This document shows, piece by piece, positions 1 through 9,532 of a stretch of DNA of 64,000 nt. Origin of the DNA: Nitrospirota bacterium. GTDB taxonomy: Bacteria; Nitrospirota; 9FT-COMBO-42-15; HDB-SIOI813. The number at the start of each line of letters is the position of its first letter. Position 1 is the first letter of the stretch. The position numbers and the translations under genes are program-made. The stretch lies in assembly GCA_020851375.1 (NCBI GenBank), contig JADZCV010000005.1, positions 62,001 through 126,000 of the forward strand. The letters are read 5' to 3'. The notes beneath the pieces were generated by a model. That model was not told the origin of the DNA. It saw nothing but the letters and a program-made list of their open reading frames with translations, and did not search any database.

Positions 1-17
1 ATTAACGGTTTTGCCAT
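1..17 (-). CDS. Start of next gene, probably DNA topoisomerase I (partial)
   Basis: An ATG at 15-17 on the minus strand is preceded by a clear GGAG ribosome-binding site and opens the peptide MAKPL before the window ends. TopA proteins often begin this way, and topA often follows dprA, which ends 13 bases upstream. Only five codons are visible, so the identity is inferred from context. Confidence 0.4.
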
Positions 18-29
18 TCTTTTTTCTCC

Positions 30-1139
30 TTAATTCAGGGTTGACCTTGTATAACAACTTCCGGGCAGTTGTTCTATCAGGCCGCTAAGTTCAAGATTTA
101 ATAAAAGTTGTGTCACCTTACGCGTCTCAATTCCACACTCTGTAATTACCTGATCAATATGTTTTGGTTCAAGTGTTAAGACCCTGTAAATATTTTTTTC
201 TTCCTCTGACATGGATTTATGTTTCACAGGCATACTGTTGATACCATGTTTTGGCCTGAGCGTCAACAATTGATCAAATTCCTCCAGTATATCATTGACA
301 TTCGTGACAGCCTTTGCCCCCTGCTGAATAAGATTATTCGTCCCACTGCTTAAAGGTGAGTTGATATTCCCGGGTATGGCAAATATTTCCCGGCCCTGCT
401 CCAATGCAAATCTCGCAGTGATGAGAGAGCCGCTTTTTTCCGCTGCCTCTACGACTATGACCCCAAGGGAGATGCCGCTTATAATCCTGTTTCTTTGAGG
501 GAAGTTTCTTTTATCAGGCAATGTGCCGATGGGAAACTCTGAGATTACTGCCCCGTTCCCTGTGATCTCGCGCATGAGTTTTTCGTTTTCAGGAGGATAG
601 GCTATATCAGCCCCGCATCCCAATACGGCAATACTTCTTCCTCCTGCGTTTAAGGCAGCCCTGTGTGCAGAGCTGTCTATCCCTCTTGCCATGCCGCTCA
701 CAATGGTAAAACCAGCAGATGACAGTTCTGCAGAGAGCATTTCTGATACCTTTTTACCATAAGGTGACGGATTCCTCGTTCCAACTATAGCCAGCGCATT
801 TATATCGTCAGGACTTACAGAACCATTCATATAGAAATATAACGGCGGATCATATATGTCTTTTAACCTGTCTGGATAATCCGGATGGTTGATGTGAATA
901 AATTTGATGCCGGCATTGTTTATCCTGCTTATTTCATCCTCAACTTCCGGAGAAGGATGCCGCACTGATATTATTTCCCATGCCATTGAAGGTGTAAGAC
1001 CATCTACGCTGCACAGGTCTTCAAACGAGGATGCAAATACCTTTTCAGGTGTGGAAAATCTTTCAATAAGCCTTCTGCATAGTGAATACTTGTTAGATAA
1101 TATATGCGCAAGCGCCAGCCATGTATAGTGTTCGTTCAT
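30..1139 (-). CDS. dprA: DNA processing protein DprA
   Basis: DprA (Smf) binds incoming single-stranded DNA and loads RecA during natural transformation. The 369-residue protein has an N-terminal helix-hairpin-helix-like part (about 1-70). A Rossmann-type DprA domain follows (about 115-290), with the motifs IVGTRNPSPYG, SGMARGID, GCGADIAYPPEN, FPQRNRIISG and EAAEKSGSLITA. A C-terminal winged helix (about 310-365) completes the usual three-domain layout. The length is normal. The gene is followed by the start of a probable topA, a common pairing. DprA is very widespread, so its presence alone does not show that the organism is competent. Confidence 0.95.
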   Translation of the reverse strand: MNEHYTWLALAHILSNKYSLCRRLIERFSTPEKVFASSFEDLCSVDGLTPSMAWEIISVRHPSPEVEDEISRINNAGIKFIHINHPDYPDRLKDIYDPPLYFYMNGSVSPDDINALAIVGTRNPSPYGKKVSEMLSAELSSAGFTIVSGMARGIDSSAHRAALNAGGRSIAVLGCGADIAYPPENEKLMREITGNGAVISEFPIGTLPDKRNFPQRNRIISGISLGVIVVEAAEKSGSLITARFALEQGREIFAIPGNINSPLSSGTNNLIQQGAKAVTNVNDILEEFDQLLTLRPKHGINSMPVKHKSMSEEEKNIYRVLTLEPKHIDQVITECGIETRKVTQLLLNLELSGLIEQLPGSCYTRSTLN

Positions 1140-1206
1140 AAATAGTAATTGACCCTGTGACTTCTGGTTTAGCGGACTGCTTGTGATTAAGGTTGAAAGG
1201 GGTTTG

Positions 1207-2319
1207 TTATTTTATTACTGTTGTAACCTTACTGCCGGTTCCAAATGGTTCAGCACTTTTTTTGACAAAAGCAGCAGAGGTGTTATCCTGCACTGAGAGT
1301 ACCCGAAGTTCAGCGATAACATCATCTTTTCTGTCTCCGGTTACATAGAGAATCGTCCCGGGTATAATGCCGTCTGCCGCACCTTTATCCACATAAACCA
1401 CGCTATATTGCGCGCTTAGGGCAGACTTCTCCTGTGCCTCAATTATATATCCCTCGATTTCTGTGGAAGACTTTGAGATTTCATTAACCGGCTGAGCAGG
1501 GATATATGGCTGTATCTGATCCCCGATTGAGGCATAGTTGTATGATCTTATTATCATTCCTGATGCATCATATCCCTGCAGCCTGTTGATCTCAACTACC
1601 CCTATAGGTGTAAAGAGATAACCTGACGTTTTCTTTGTAATTGGATGAATAACAGGCCCCGATGTCCTGAAGATTGTGAATTTTTGACCCAATAACACCT
1701 TGTTAGCATGGACTTTTGACAGGTCCAGATAAACGATGTCTCCCTGCGCAAAGATAGTCCTGTCTTCCCTTGTCCCCTTTATGACCCCATAGCTTTCAAT
1801 ATTATTTATAATATGTCCGCCAGCCTCGATTGTATTGGCTGCTATGGCCGGTTTCACAACAGACGGCGCAGCTGGTCCGGCAGTTCTCTTATGAGGCTGT
1901 GCAATATCCGGTGGCAGGAGCAATGGGGCTTCTTCCCCTGGCTCAGTTGCAGCCTGCTCAGGAAGTGTGGCTTCGGCTGCTGAAACAGGCGCTTCTTCCG
2001 TTGCTGCCTCTTGCCCAGACTCAGGTCCTGTGACAATAACAGATGGTATGATTAATTTTTTGCCTGGAAATATGAGGTCAGGGTTTTTTATGTATTTATT
2101 ATTCTCCCATATATTGGGCCAAAGGAATGGATTCTTCAGGAAATCCCCTGAAATGTCCCAGAGTGTGTCGCCTTTAATTATAGTATAAACAGATGTGTCG
2201 CCTTCCTTAACCTCCCCGTTGCGATTGCCTTCGGAAGGCTGGCTGAAACTATAAGAAGCTGCATTGATGATAAGCACTCCTGTCAGAGTGATGATACTTA
2301 GTGATTTTTTTATCTTCAT
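1207..2319 (-). CDS. Secreted LysM-domain protein
   Basis: The ATG at 2317-2319 is chosen because AGGAG lies about 7 bases upstream and it opens a signal peptide (MKIKKSLSIITLTG, ending near SYSFSQ); the frame is open 20 codons further back without such a signal. A LysM domain (about residues 45-92, motif KGDTLWDISG) should bind peptidoglycan. It is followed by a Pro/Ala/Glu-rich linker (about 110-165) and a C-terminal region of about 200 residues rich in beta strand with repeated VIKG/VVEI-type blocks. The domain order suggests a periplasmic or outer-envelope protein tethered to the cell wall. The C-terminal half has no function I can name. Confidence 0.85.
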   Translation of the reverse strand: MKIKKSLSIITLTGVLIINAASYSFSQPSEGNRNGEVKEGDTSVYTIIKGDTLWDISGDFLKNPFLWPNIWENNKYIKNPDLIFPGKKLIIPSVIVTGPESGQEAATEEAPVSAAEATLPEQAATEPGEEAPLLLPPDIAQPHKRTAGPAAPSVVKPAIAANTIEAGGHIINNIESYGVIKGTREDRTIFAQGDIVYLDLSKVHANKVLLGQKFTIFRTSGPVIHPITKKTSGYLFTPIGVVEINRLQGYDASGMIIRSYNYASIGDQIQPYIPAQPVNEISKSSTEIEGYIIEAQEKSALSAQYSVVYVDKGAADGIIPGTILYVTGDRKDDVIAELRVLSVQDNTSAAFVKKSAEPFGTGSKVTTVIK

Positions 2320-2390
2320 AAGTCTCCTTTTCCCATCCTTTAAGGATTTATCAAAGAGTGCCAGGTTTGTCAATAACAATTTATAAAAAT

Positions 2391-2450
2391 CAGGCTGAAG
2401 GCTGAAGGCTGAAGACTGAAGGTGGTAATCTCAATTACCTTTAGTCTTCG
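2391..2450. repeat. GGCTGAA tandem repeat and inverted repeat downstream of the transporter
   Basis: Tandem copies of a GGCTGAA-type heptamer are followed by an imperfect inverted repeat (arms 2411-2429 and 2434-2449). The site lies at the 3' end of the DASS gene and could fold in its transcript, but no uridine tract follows directly. A related string of GACTGAAGGT units lies at 4690-4735 after tRNA-Leu. Confidence 0.5.
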
Positions 2451-2467
2451 GTCTTTCCAACTTCAGA

Positions 2468-4252
2468 CTATAGTGGCCATAAGACAGGTATCATCAACAT
2501 TGAAATAATAAAGACAACAATCGTAAGGGGAAGTCCTACTCTTATGAAGTCAAAAAAACGGTATCTTCCAGGGCCATAAATAAGGACAGAGGCTGGTTCA
2601 AGGGGTGTTATAAACGAGCAGGAGGCGGCTATTGCTATGGTGATAGCAAATGTCCTTGGATTTACTGCAAGGTTTTCGGCAGCATGAATGGCAATCGGGA
2701 GGACCAGGAGTGCGGCAGCTACGTTAGACATGGGCTGAGTCAATATCACTGTCAGGATAAAGAAACTGCCTAATAAGGCATAAGGGCCATATCCTGCTGT
2801 AGCATTCGTTATGATGTCTGCAAGGAATTGCGCTGTGCCTGTCTGTACAACAGCAATTCCAAGTGATATCATCCCTCCAATCAGTATAAGGAGATGCCAG
2901 TTTACAGATTTGTATACCTCATCTGCATAGAGGCACTTGCCAAGTACCATTAGTACGGCTCCAGTGAGGAAGGAGACTGATATGGGTACTATACCCGATA
3001 CTCCTGCAATAATGCTGGCAAGGAAGATGATTGTCGCAATGCCTGCCTTATTTGCACGGAACTTCTCAGGGGTAACGTCCCCGATTATGATCAGACGCAG
3101 TACATCTCCAAGTGCATTTATACGGTCTCTTTCTCCCTGCAGCAGAAGAACATCTCCGACACGCAGGTGGACTCTTCCCACTTTCTCCCGAAGGCATATG
3201 CCGTGCCTGTAGAGTGCGATTGCAGACAGTCCGTAAGTATGTCTGAAATTGACGTCTTTCAGGGTCTTTCCTTCAAGAAGTGAATCCGGTGATATTACTG
3301 CCTCTGCCATACGCACATCTCCGGGTTCAAGGTCTTTGCCCGTATGCTTGAATCCGGATTTAATCTCGACCCCATCTGTCTGGCCTGCCTTTGCAAGGTT
3401 TTCGATACTCCCTACAACGAGGAGTGAATCTCCGCTTTCAATGGTAAAATGGTCTCCAGGGATATAAATGTTATGCCCTTTGCGGTAAATGCCCACTATT
3501 GACATGTCATGCATATTGCCAAAGGCCCCCTCAGACACCTTTACTCCTACAAGTGGAGAAGCTGGCAGAATCTTGAGTTCAGAAAGATATTCTCTTATGC
3601 CGTAATCTTCCATTACCTCTTCTTTTTCTCTTGCAGGAAGCATAAAATACCCGATTGTCATGAAAAAGGACAATCCGCCCAGAAAAATGATAAGACCGAT
3701 GGGAGTGAATTCAAACAATGAGAAAGGCGCTAAATTATATGCAGGCAGAGCCTCTGAAACTGCTATATTTGTTGATGTCCCGATCAGTGTGCACATCCCT
3801 CCGAGCATTGATCCGAAGGATAACGGCATCAGTAGTTTTGAAGGATTAATCTTTGCCACCCTGGCAATGCTGACTGATGACGGCAGGAGAATGGCAGTGG
3901 CAGCCACATTGTTTATAAATGATGAGATGATACCGACTGTAATCAGGAAGATACAGAGAAGGCGTATCGGACTTTGTCCGGCCCATCTCAGGATATAGTG
4001 TGCAATCCTGTCTGCAACACCGCTCCTGACCAGCGCCGCAGTCATGATAAGAACGCTTCCAATCATTACAAGGGCCGTATTGCTGAATCCCAGAAATGCC
4101 TGCTCTGGCGAGAGCAGGCCGAAAAAGATCAGAGCGAGAACAACAATTACAGATACGATATCAACAGGCACCACTTCTATAGAAAAGAGGATTATGGCAA
4201 AGAGCATTATCAGCAGGGTTATTACAATATTCATATCAGGCATGGATGGCAT
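2468..4252 (-). CDS. DASS/SLC13-type transporter with two TrkA-C domains
   Basis: This is a membrane carrier of the divalent anion:sodium symporter family; substrates of relatives include sulfate, dicarboxylates and citrate. Hydrophobic helices run at both ends (about 1-205 and 400-594). The family's paired motifs are seen as SSFINNVAATAILLP in the N-terminal half and TQPMSNVAAALLVLP in the C-terminal half. Two soluble TrkA-C (RCK-C) domains lie between them (about 215-290 and 300-380), an arrangement typical of bacterial SLC13 members proposed to sense ligands. The ATG at 4252 is preferred because AGGGG lies about 12 bases upstream; a TTG at 4264 and ATGs at 4243 and 4234 are alternatives. 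The substrate cannot be told from sequence. Confidence 0.88.
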   Translation of the reverse strand: MPSMPDMNIVITLLIMLFAIILFSIEVVPVDIVSVIVVLALIFFGLLSPEQAFLGFSNTALVMIGSVLIMTAALVRSGVADRIAHYILRWAGQSPIRLLCIFLITVGIISSFINNVAATAILLPSSVSIARVAKINPSKLLMPLSFGSMLGGMCTLIGTSTNIAVSEALPAYNLAPFSLFEFTPIGLIIFLGGLSFFMTIGYFMLPAREKEEVMEDYGIREYLSELKILPASPLVGVKVSEGAFGNMHDMSIVGIYRKGHNIYIPGDHFTIESGDSLLVVGSIENLAKAGQTDGVEIKSGFKHTGKDLEPGDVRMAEAVISPDSLLEGKTLKDVNFRHTYGLSAIALYRHGICLREKVGRVHLRVGDVLLLQGERDRINALGDVLRLIIIGDVTPEKFRANKAGIATIIFLASIIAGVSGIVPISVSFLTGAVLMVLGKCLYADEVYKSVNWHLLILIGGMISLGIAVVQTGTAQFLADIITNATAGYGPYALLGSFFILTVILTQPMSNVAAALLVLPIAIHAAENLAVNPRTFAITIAIAASCSFITPLEPASVLIYGPGRYRFFDFIRVGLPLTIVVFIISMLMIPVLWPL

Positions 4253-4294
4253 TATACTTGACAACCCCTGATGTATTCAAGTAAATTAGCATGT

Positions 4295-4421
4295 GACGAA
4301 TTCGTAAAAAGCCCATCTGCGGCGTTGCGCTGCATCCTTCGTCACTGCGGCGTACATAAAGAAGTACGCCTTATTCCTCAGGATTTGCGCGCCTTGCATA
4401 TGGGTCTTTTACGAATTCGTC
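4295..4421. repeat. Palindromic repeat element A (127 bp)
   Basis: The 22-base terminal arms (4295-4316 and 4400-4421) are inverted copies matching at 20 of 22 positions. The centre is a GCGTAC ... GTACGC hairpin at about 4353-4373. Its architecture matches elements B, C and D in this window: long outer arms with an A- or T-rich run, and a GTAC-containing central hairpin. No coding potential is evident. It fills the region between the DASS gene and tRNA-Leu together with element B. Confidence 0.8.
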
Positions 4422-4470
4422 CGTTGCAGGGCGTTCATGAAGAGTTCATGTAATTTTGTCCAACAGATTG

Positions 4471-4598
4471 CGATTGTGTTCAAAAAGGTTCAGATGCAAG
4501 GAAGGAGAGAAAATTTGAGCTGAGGACGTACTGTGTCGTACGTTGAAGCTCAAATTTTCTCTCCTGACGCCGCAGATGGGCCTTTTTCAACACAATCG
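4471..4598. repeat. Palindromic repeat element B (128 bp), abutting tRNA-Leu
   Basis: The outer arms (4471-4497 and 4572-4598) match at 22 of 27 positions as inverted repeats. The inner arms (4504-4521 and 4547-4564) are a perfect 18-base inverted repeat around a CGTAC ... GTACG centre. The element ends one base before the mature 5' end of tRNA-Leu, so the tRNA precursor could carry it as a folded leader if transcription starts upstream. Confidence 0.8.
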
Positions 4599-4599
4599 C

Positions 4600-4682
4600 G
4601 CGAGAGTGGCGGAACTGGCAGACGCACTGGACTTAGGATCCAGCGGGCAACCATGGGGGTTCAACTCCCCCCTCTCGCACCA
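4600..4682 (+). tRNA. tRNA-Leu (anticodon UAG)
   Basis: Class II tRNA of 83 bases including encoded CCA. The acceptor stem GCGAGAG (4600-4606) pairs with CTCTCGC (4672-4678). The anticodon arm is CTGGA-CTTAGGA-TCCAG, with anticodon TAG at 4634-4636. A long variable arm and a GGTTCAACTCC T arm are present. Element B lies directly upstream. Confidence 0.95.
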
Positions 4683-4808
4683 GGGAGAAGAAAGGCTGAA
4701 GGTGATAAGACTGAAGGTGATAAGACTGAAGTCTGATGGTACTAACCCTGATTACCCTCGGTCTTAAGTCTTACTTAATATCTTAGCAAAGAGAGGAAAA
4801 AGAAAGAA

Positions 4809-6047
4809 ATGAAGATTGACATCGAAGAAGTCTCAAAAATCAAACGTATATTCAAGATTGAAGTGCCGTCAGACGTGGTATCAAAGGAATATTCAGAGGC
4901 ATATGACAATGTGCGTAAGAACGCAAAGGTGCCTGGGTTTAGAAAGGGCAAGTTGCCTGCTGCTGTAATAGAACGCAGATTCAAAGATGACGTCGAGTCG
5001 GAAATAATCAAGAAGCTGGTCCCTGAATATTATTTCAAGGCCATCAAAGAAAGCGGCGTTACGCCGGTTGATATGCCGAGTATAGATAATGTGGAGGTAA
5101 AAAAGGGGAGCCCGCTGACATTTACGGCAACGGTAGAGATAAGGCCGAAGATCGGGAGTGTTGATTACGGGGGAATAGAGCTGAAAAAAGAGGAGTCAAC
5201 GGTAACTGATGAAGACGTTGCCGCCGGTATTGAGGAAATAAGGGAGAGGAATGCGCAATTGGAGATTTGCGATGAGGGGCATGCCATTGCCAAAGGGGAT
5301 CATATCAGGGTTGATTATGAGGGATTTGCAGGGGGGAAGCCGGTAAAAGAGCTGAAGAAAGAAGGGGTGGAGTTTCAGACCGGAGCAGAGATGGTGGCTC
5401 CGGAGATTGACAACGGCCTCATCGGTGCACACCCTGGGGAAGAAAGGGAGATTAAGATTCCTGAAGGAGATGTATTGTTTAAGGTCAGGATTACCGAGGT
5501 AAAGAAGAAGGTGTTGCCGGAGATAAATGATGACCTTGCAAAGGATGCAGGTGAGGGTGAGACCCTCGCCGTATTAAAGGAGAAGGTCAGGGAGCGGGTT
5601 AGGGTGCGCAAGGAAGATGAACTCAGGTCTCAGTATAGAAACAGTGTCATAAAGAAGCTCATTGAATTGAATCCTGTAGACTTGCCGCCTTCGCTTGTAG
5701 AAAAAGAGATGAGAAATTTTCTTTCAAGGACAAAGAAATTCATGGGTAAAAAGGATAATTTCGAACCTGATGAAGAAAAGGCGCTTAGAGAGAAATATAC
5801 ATCTCATGCTGAAGAGCTGGTGAAGAGCGGTCTTCTGCTCACAGCAATAGCTGAGATTGAAGGGATTAATGCGACTGATGAGGATGCGGATGCTGAGATA
5901 AAGAGGATGGCAGCGAAAAGTCAGCAGGATGAGGTATTAATAAGGCGTTATATATCATCTGTAGAAGGCGGCATGGATAATATGAAAGATAAGATTCGTG
6001 AGGACAAGGTAATTGCCCATATCCTTGAAAAAGTCAAATGGACATGA
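4809..6047 (+). CDS. tig: Trigger factor, ribosome-associated chaperone
   Basis: Trigger factor binds ribosomal protein L23 and shields nascent chains. The 412-residue protein has the N-terminal ribosome-binding domain with the signature GFRKGKLP near residue 45. A central FKBP-type peptidyl-prolyl isomerase domain follows (about 155-235, motif GDHIRVDYEGFAGG), then the helical C-terminal chaperone arms. Length and order fit the family. It is the first gene of a tig-clpP-clpX block on the plus strand, a very common bacterial arrangement linking folding and degradation. The gap to clpP is 17 bases. Confidence 0.97.
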   Translation: MKIDIEEVSKIKRIFKIEVPSDVVSKEYSEAYDNVRKNAKVPGFRKGKLPAAVIERRFKDDVESEIIKKLVPEYYFKAIKESGVTPVDMPSIDNVEVKKGSPLTFTATVEIRPKIGSVDYGGIELKKEESTVTDEDVAAGIEEIRERNAQLEICDEGHAIAKGDHIRVDYEGFAGGKPVKELKKEGVEFQTGAEMVAPEIDNGLIGAHPGEEREIKIPEGDVLFKVRITEVKKKVLPEINDDLAKDAGEGETLAVLKEKVRERVRVRKEDELRSQYRNSVIKKLIELNPVDLPPSLVEKEMRNFLSRTKKFMGKKDNFEPDEEKALREKYTSHAEELVKSGLLLTAIAEIEGINATDEDADAEIKRMAAKSQQDEVLIRRYISSVEGGMDNMKDKIREDKVIAHILEKVKWT

Positions 6048-6064
6048 ACGGAGGGTAAGACGAT

Positions 6065-6658
6065 ATGTTAGTGCCAATAGTAGTGGAGCAGACGAGCAGG
6101 GGAGAGCGGTCCTATGATATTTATTCAAGGCTCCTCAAGGACAGGATTATCTTTGTTGGTTCAGCAATAGATGACAATGTGTCTAACATAATTATTGCCC
6201 AGCTCCTGTTTCTGGAGGCTGATGATCCTGATAAGGATATTCATCTTTATATAAACAGTCCTGGGGGGGTGGTTACTGCCGGTCTTGCAATCTACGACAC
6301 GATGCAATATATAAAGCCTGATGTCTCAACTATATGCATTGGACAGGCATCAAGTATGGGAGCGCTGCTGCTTGCCGCCGGTGCAAGCGGGAAGAGATAT
6401 GCACTGCCGAATGCAAGGATTATGATTCACCAGCCTATGGGCGGTTTTCAGGGGCAGGCTACAGATATTGAGATCCATGCCAAAGAGATATTGAGGATGA
6501 AAGAATCCCTGAATAATATTCTTGCATTTCACACCGGTCAGTCCCTGGAGCGGATACGGCAGGACACCGATAGGGATTTTTTTATGTCTGGTGATGAAGC
6601 AAAGAATTATGGTATAATCAACGAAGTTATAAAAGAAAGAACGCCAAAGAGGAGTTAA
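6065..6658 (+). CDS. clpP: ATP-dependent Clp protease proteolytic subunit
   Basis: ClpP forms a double heptameric barrel that degrades proteins fed by ClpX. The catalytic triad is visible at Ser97 (in GQASSMGA), His122 (in IMIHQP) and Asp171 (in DTDRDFFM). The 197-residue length is typical, with a short N-terminal part and no long propeptide. It lies 17 bases after tig and 7 bases before clpX, so one transcript is likely. Confidence 0.97.
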   Translation: MLVPIVVEQTSRGERSYDIYSRLLKDRIIFVGSAIDDNVSNIIIAQLLFLEADDPDKDIHLYINSPGGVVTAGLAIYDTMQYIKPDVSTICIGQASSMGALLLAAGASGKRYALPNARIMIHQPMGGFQGQATDIEIHAKEILRMKESLNNILAFHTGQSLERIRQDTDRDFFMSGDEAKNYGIINEVIKERTPKRS

Positions 6659-6665
6659 GAATCTA

Positions 6666-7922
6666 ATGAGTCAAAACAGGACAAAAGAGGGTGATGCACG
6701 CTGTTCATTCTGCGGAAAGAGCAGGAATGAGGTTAGAAAGATTATAGCAGGTCCGACAGTATTTATCTGTAACGAGTGTGTAGACCTTTGCAATGACATT
6801 ATTTCTGAGGAGTGGGAAGAGGATAAGGGGCAGAAGCCGTTAAAACTCCCCAAGCCGTCAGAGATTAAGGACATCCTCGATAATTATGTTGTAGGTCAGG
6901 ACCGGGCAAAGAAAATCCTTTCCGTTGCTGTGCACAATCACTATAAGAGGCTTTTTGCAGATGTGCGGATAATGACCGATGTTGAGCTTCAGAAAGGAAA
7001 TATACTTCTTATAGGTCCATCTGGAACCGGTAAGACCCTGCTGGCCCAGACGCTTGCACGGATACTTGACGTCCCGTTTACTATAGCTGATGCAACCACC
7101 CTGACAGAGGCCGGATATGTTGGGGAGGATGTCGAGAATATCATACTGCGGCTTCTTCAGGCAGCAGACTATGATGTTGAAAGGGCTGAAAGGGGAATTG
7201 TCTATATAGATGAGATAGACAAGATCAGCAGAAAGAGTGAAAATCCTTCAATTACAAGGGATGTATCAGGTGAGGGGGTTCAGCAGGCGCTGTTGAAGAT
7301 TATAGAGGGTACTGTCGCAAGTGTTCCTCCGCAGGGCGGGCGAAAACACCCTCAGCAGGAGTTTGTTCAGGTAGATACCTCGAATATCCTGTTCATATGC
7401 GGCGGCACGTTTGTCGGCCTTGAAGGCATAATTCAGAACAGGCTTGGCAAGTCTTCAATGGGGTTTGGTGCAGACGTAAAAAGCAGGCAGGAGTTGAGGG
7501 CAGGGGAAATACTTCCCCATGCCCAGACAGAGGACTTGCTGAAGATTGGGCTTATCCCTGAATTCATAGGCCGTCTCCCTATTATTGCCACACTTGAAGA
7601 CCTCGACCACAATGCATTAATCAGAGTGCTTACAGAGCCGCGCAATGCCATTATAAGGCAGTACCAGAAATTGTTTGCGCTTGAGAGAGTGACTCTGCGG
7701 TTTACAGACAGCGCAGTAAATGCGATAGCAAAAAAGGCCGTTGCCCGCAAGACCGGAGCGCGCGGATTACGGGCAATTCTGGAAGAAGTCATGCTCGAGC
7801 TTATGTATGACATCCCATCGCAGACAGACATTCATGAGTGCATTGTAAATGAGGATGTAATTACCGGTAAAGCAAAACCAATCCTTATTTATGCAAATGA
7901 CCAGAATATAAAATCTGCATAG
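6666..7922 (+). CDS. clpX: ATP-dependent Clp protease ATP-binding subunit ClpX
   Basis: ClpX is the AAA+ unfoldase partner of ClpP. The 418-residue protein carries the N-terminal zinc-binding domain, with cysteine pairs CSFC and CNEC in the first 45 residues, that recruits substrates and adaptors. The AAA+ core follows, with Walker A GPSGTGKT and Walker [11 protein letters not shown], and a C-terminal small domain with the sensor-2 region KTGARGLRA. It ends the tig-clpP-clpX run; the next gene starts 46 bases later and is unrelated in function. Confidence 0.97.
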   Translation: MSQNRTKEGDARCSFCGKSRNEVRKIIAGPTVFICNECVDLCNDIISEEWEEDKGQKPLKLPKPSEIKDILDNYVVGQDRAKKILSVAVHNHYKRLFADVRIMTDVELQKGNILLIGPSGTGKTLLAQTLARILDVPFTIADATTLTEAGYVGEDVENIILRLLQAADYDVERAERGIVYIDEIDKISRKSENPSITRDVSGEGVQQALLKIIEGTVASVPPQGGRKHPQQEFVQVDTSNILFICGGTFVGLEGIIQNRLGKSSMGFGADVKSRQELRAGEILPHAQTEDLLKIGLIPEFIGRLPIIATLEDLDHNALIRVLTEPRNAIIRQYQKLFALERVTLRFTDSAVNAIAKKAVARKTGARGLRAILEEVMLELMYDIPSQTDIHECIVNEDVITGKAKPILIYANDQNIKSA

Positions 7923-7968
7923 ACTTCCTCTTCCGGCCAGGTAATTTTTTACAGCAGGAAATAATCAA

Positions 7969-8754
7969 ATGATACCTCTTATCCCGGTCAAAAAGATAAT
8001 GAGCAGGGAGATAGTTGCGGTAGAGGCGCACGAGCCTGTTATTGCCGCGACTAAGATCATGCGTGAGTTAAAGACCGGGAGTGTCCTTGTCAGAAAGAAT
8101 AACAACCTGGTTGGAATAGTCACTGATGTGGACATGACAAGAAAAGTCCTGGCAGGTGGTCTTGATCCTTATACAACACCTGCTGAAAATGTGATGAGTT
8201 CACCCTTCTATTCCATCAACTCAGATGCGTCTGTAGCGAATGCCAATGAGATGATGACTCAAAGTAATATAAGACATCTCGTAGTTGTAGAAGACGGTAC
8301 ACCCGTAGGGGTCATTTCTGCGAGGGATATTCTGGAACCTGTATATGAAGAAGAGGGGGGGAGTATACCCTTCTGGCCCAATCATGCACTTAAGGAGATA
8401 GGCGGGGCATTTCTTATGATTGGCCTGCTTGCTATTATTACCCTTATGTCGCCTGCACCAATGCTTCCAAAGGCTGATCCGCTTGCAACTCCCGAACATA
8501 TCAAGCCTGAATGGTTCTTCCTTGCCGCCTATCAGCTTTTAAAGGTTGCGGATATCCTGAGGTTTTTAGGTGACTGGGCTCCCAAGACAATAGGTGTCGT
8601 GTTTGAGATCGTCTTTATCTTCCTTCTGTACGCAATTCCGTTTATTGACAGGAATCCCGACAGGGCGTACAGGAAAAGACCGGTTGCAATAGCCCTTGGC
8701 ATATTTGTGACACTGTTATTCGCACTTTTTACTGTATGGGGACATATTTCATGA
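7969..8754 (+). CDS. CBS domain pair fused to cytochrome b subunit IV (PetD-like)
   Basis: Residues 1-125 form two CBS domains (motifs VGIVTDVDMTR at about 48-58 and PVGVISARD at 112-120), which in known proteins bind adenine nucleotides and regulate attached domains. Residues 135-261 match the C-terminal part of cytochrome b, equivalent to b6f subunit IV: FWPNHALKEI, a membrane helix at about 144-162, PEWF at 180-183 in place of the quinol-site PEWY motif, and two further helices (about 207-226 and 238-258). No N-terminal haem-binding cytochrome b part is present here; a matching b6-type gene lies at 43301-44050. The stop codon overlaps the start of the following cytochrome c as ATGA. The fusion is read directly from one open frame with no sign of a frameshift. 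Nucleotide control of quinol oxidation is inference. Confidence 0.88.
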   Translation: MIPLIPVKKIMSREIVAVEAHEPVIAATKIMRELKTGSVLVRKNNNLVGIVTDVDMTRKVLAGGLDPYTTPAENVMSSPFYSINSDASVANANEMMTQSNIRHLVVVEDGTPVGVISARDILEPVYEEEGGSIPFWPNHALKEIGGAFLMIGLLAIITLMSPAPMLPKADPLATPEHIKPEWFFLAAYQLLKVADILRFLGDWAPKTIGVVFEIVFIFLLYAIPFIDRNPDRAYRKRPVAIALGIFVTLLFALFTVWGHIS

Positions 8755-9491
8755 TGATGGCCGGAAGGTCAGCAGACAGCGGTGATAAGACGGCCGGGGT
8801 CGTCATTATTTTATCAATTGCTTTCTCTGCTGTTATTTTCTTCAGTAATAAGGTCTGTGCAGATGTACAACCTTTGAATACTGATGAGCATATATCAACA
8901 GGCAGGGAGATATATGACAGGAAAGGCTGTTCAGGTTGTCATAAGATAGCAGGCGCTGGCGGAAACGTTGGGCCGGACCTGACTAATGAGGGAAATGTCC
9001 TTCTGCATACTGTTGAATGGCACAAGAGTCACTTTAAAGACCCATCATCGGTTGTTCCAGGTTCAATGATGCCGAAGATTGATCTCCTTGAAAAGGAGGC
9101 TGAGGCATTGGCTGTGTATTTGACAAGCCTTAAGAGTACGGACTTGCCAAAGGATATTGAGCTCCTGATCAAGACAGCCCATGAAAAGCTTGATGAGGCA
9201 AGAAAGGGCGTTGATGGGATAAAAAAGAGCGGATTTAACGTTGATGCACTGGAAGTGAAATATGTCCAGGGATGGACCCGGCTTGAGACGATCAATAATA
9301 TGATTTATACACACAACCTGGCAGGTGTATCAACGGAGACAGAGGAAGCGATAACTATCGCAAAGGAGATAATGCAGGATGTCCTTTCTTATCAGAAGGA
9401 GCTTGAACACCGCGTAATTGTCTCTATTGTTTTTATAGTAATGATTGTTATAATAGTAGTCCTTGTGTTTTTAAAGGTACTAACTGTATAA
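8751..9491 (+). CDS. Membrane-anchored mono-haem cytochrome c
   Basis: The ATG at 8751 overlaps the upstream stop codon (ATGA) and is preferred to an ATG at 8736. Residues 15-36 are an N-terminal hydrophobic segment acting as signal or anchor. One haem site CSGCH lies at residues 60-64, and a methionine in PGSMMPKID is a likely axial ligand; this region resembles class I cytochrome c. It is followed by about 90 mainly helical residues and a strong C-terminal membrane helix. Translational coupling to the CBS-subunit IV gene suggests it is the electron-accepting cytochrome of the same quinol-oxidising complex, in the place of cytochrome f or c1. That role is inferred. Confidence 0.87.
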   Translation: MMMAGRSADSGDKTAGVVIILSIAFSAVIFFSNKVCADVQPLNTDEHISTGREIYDRKGCSGCHKIAGAGGNVGPDLTNEGNVLLHTVEWHKSHFKDPSSVVPGSMMPKIDLLEKEAEALAVYLTSLKSTDLPKDIELLIKTAHEKLDEARKGVDGIKKSGFNVDALEVKYVQGWTRLETINNMIYTHNLAGVSTETEEAITIAKEIMQDVLSYQKELEHRVIVSIVFIVMIVIIVVLVFLKVLTV

Positions 9492-9532
9492 CCGTGTTAC
9501 GCGGGGTCACTGACCCGGCATGAGGACTTCAG

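Noticed and set aside
4533-4767. Open frames crossing the tRNA-Leu gene
   Set aside because: They are explained by the tRNA and the palindromic element B; no ribosome-binding site or family similarity.
7969-8754. Possibility that the CBS-subunit IV fusion is a frameshift artefact
   Set aside because: Both parts lie in one frame with no internal stop and normal codon use across the join; only raw reads could overturn this.
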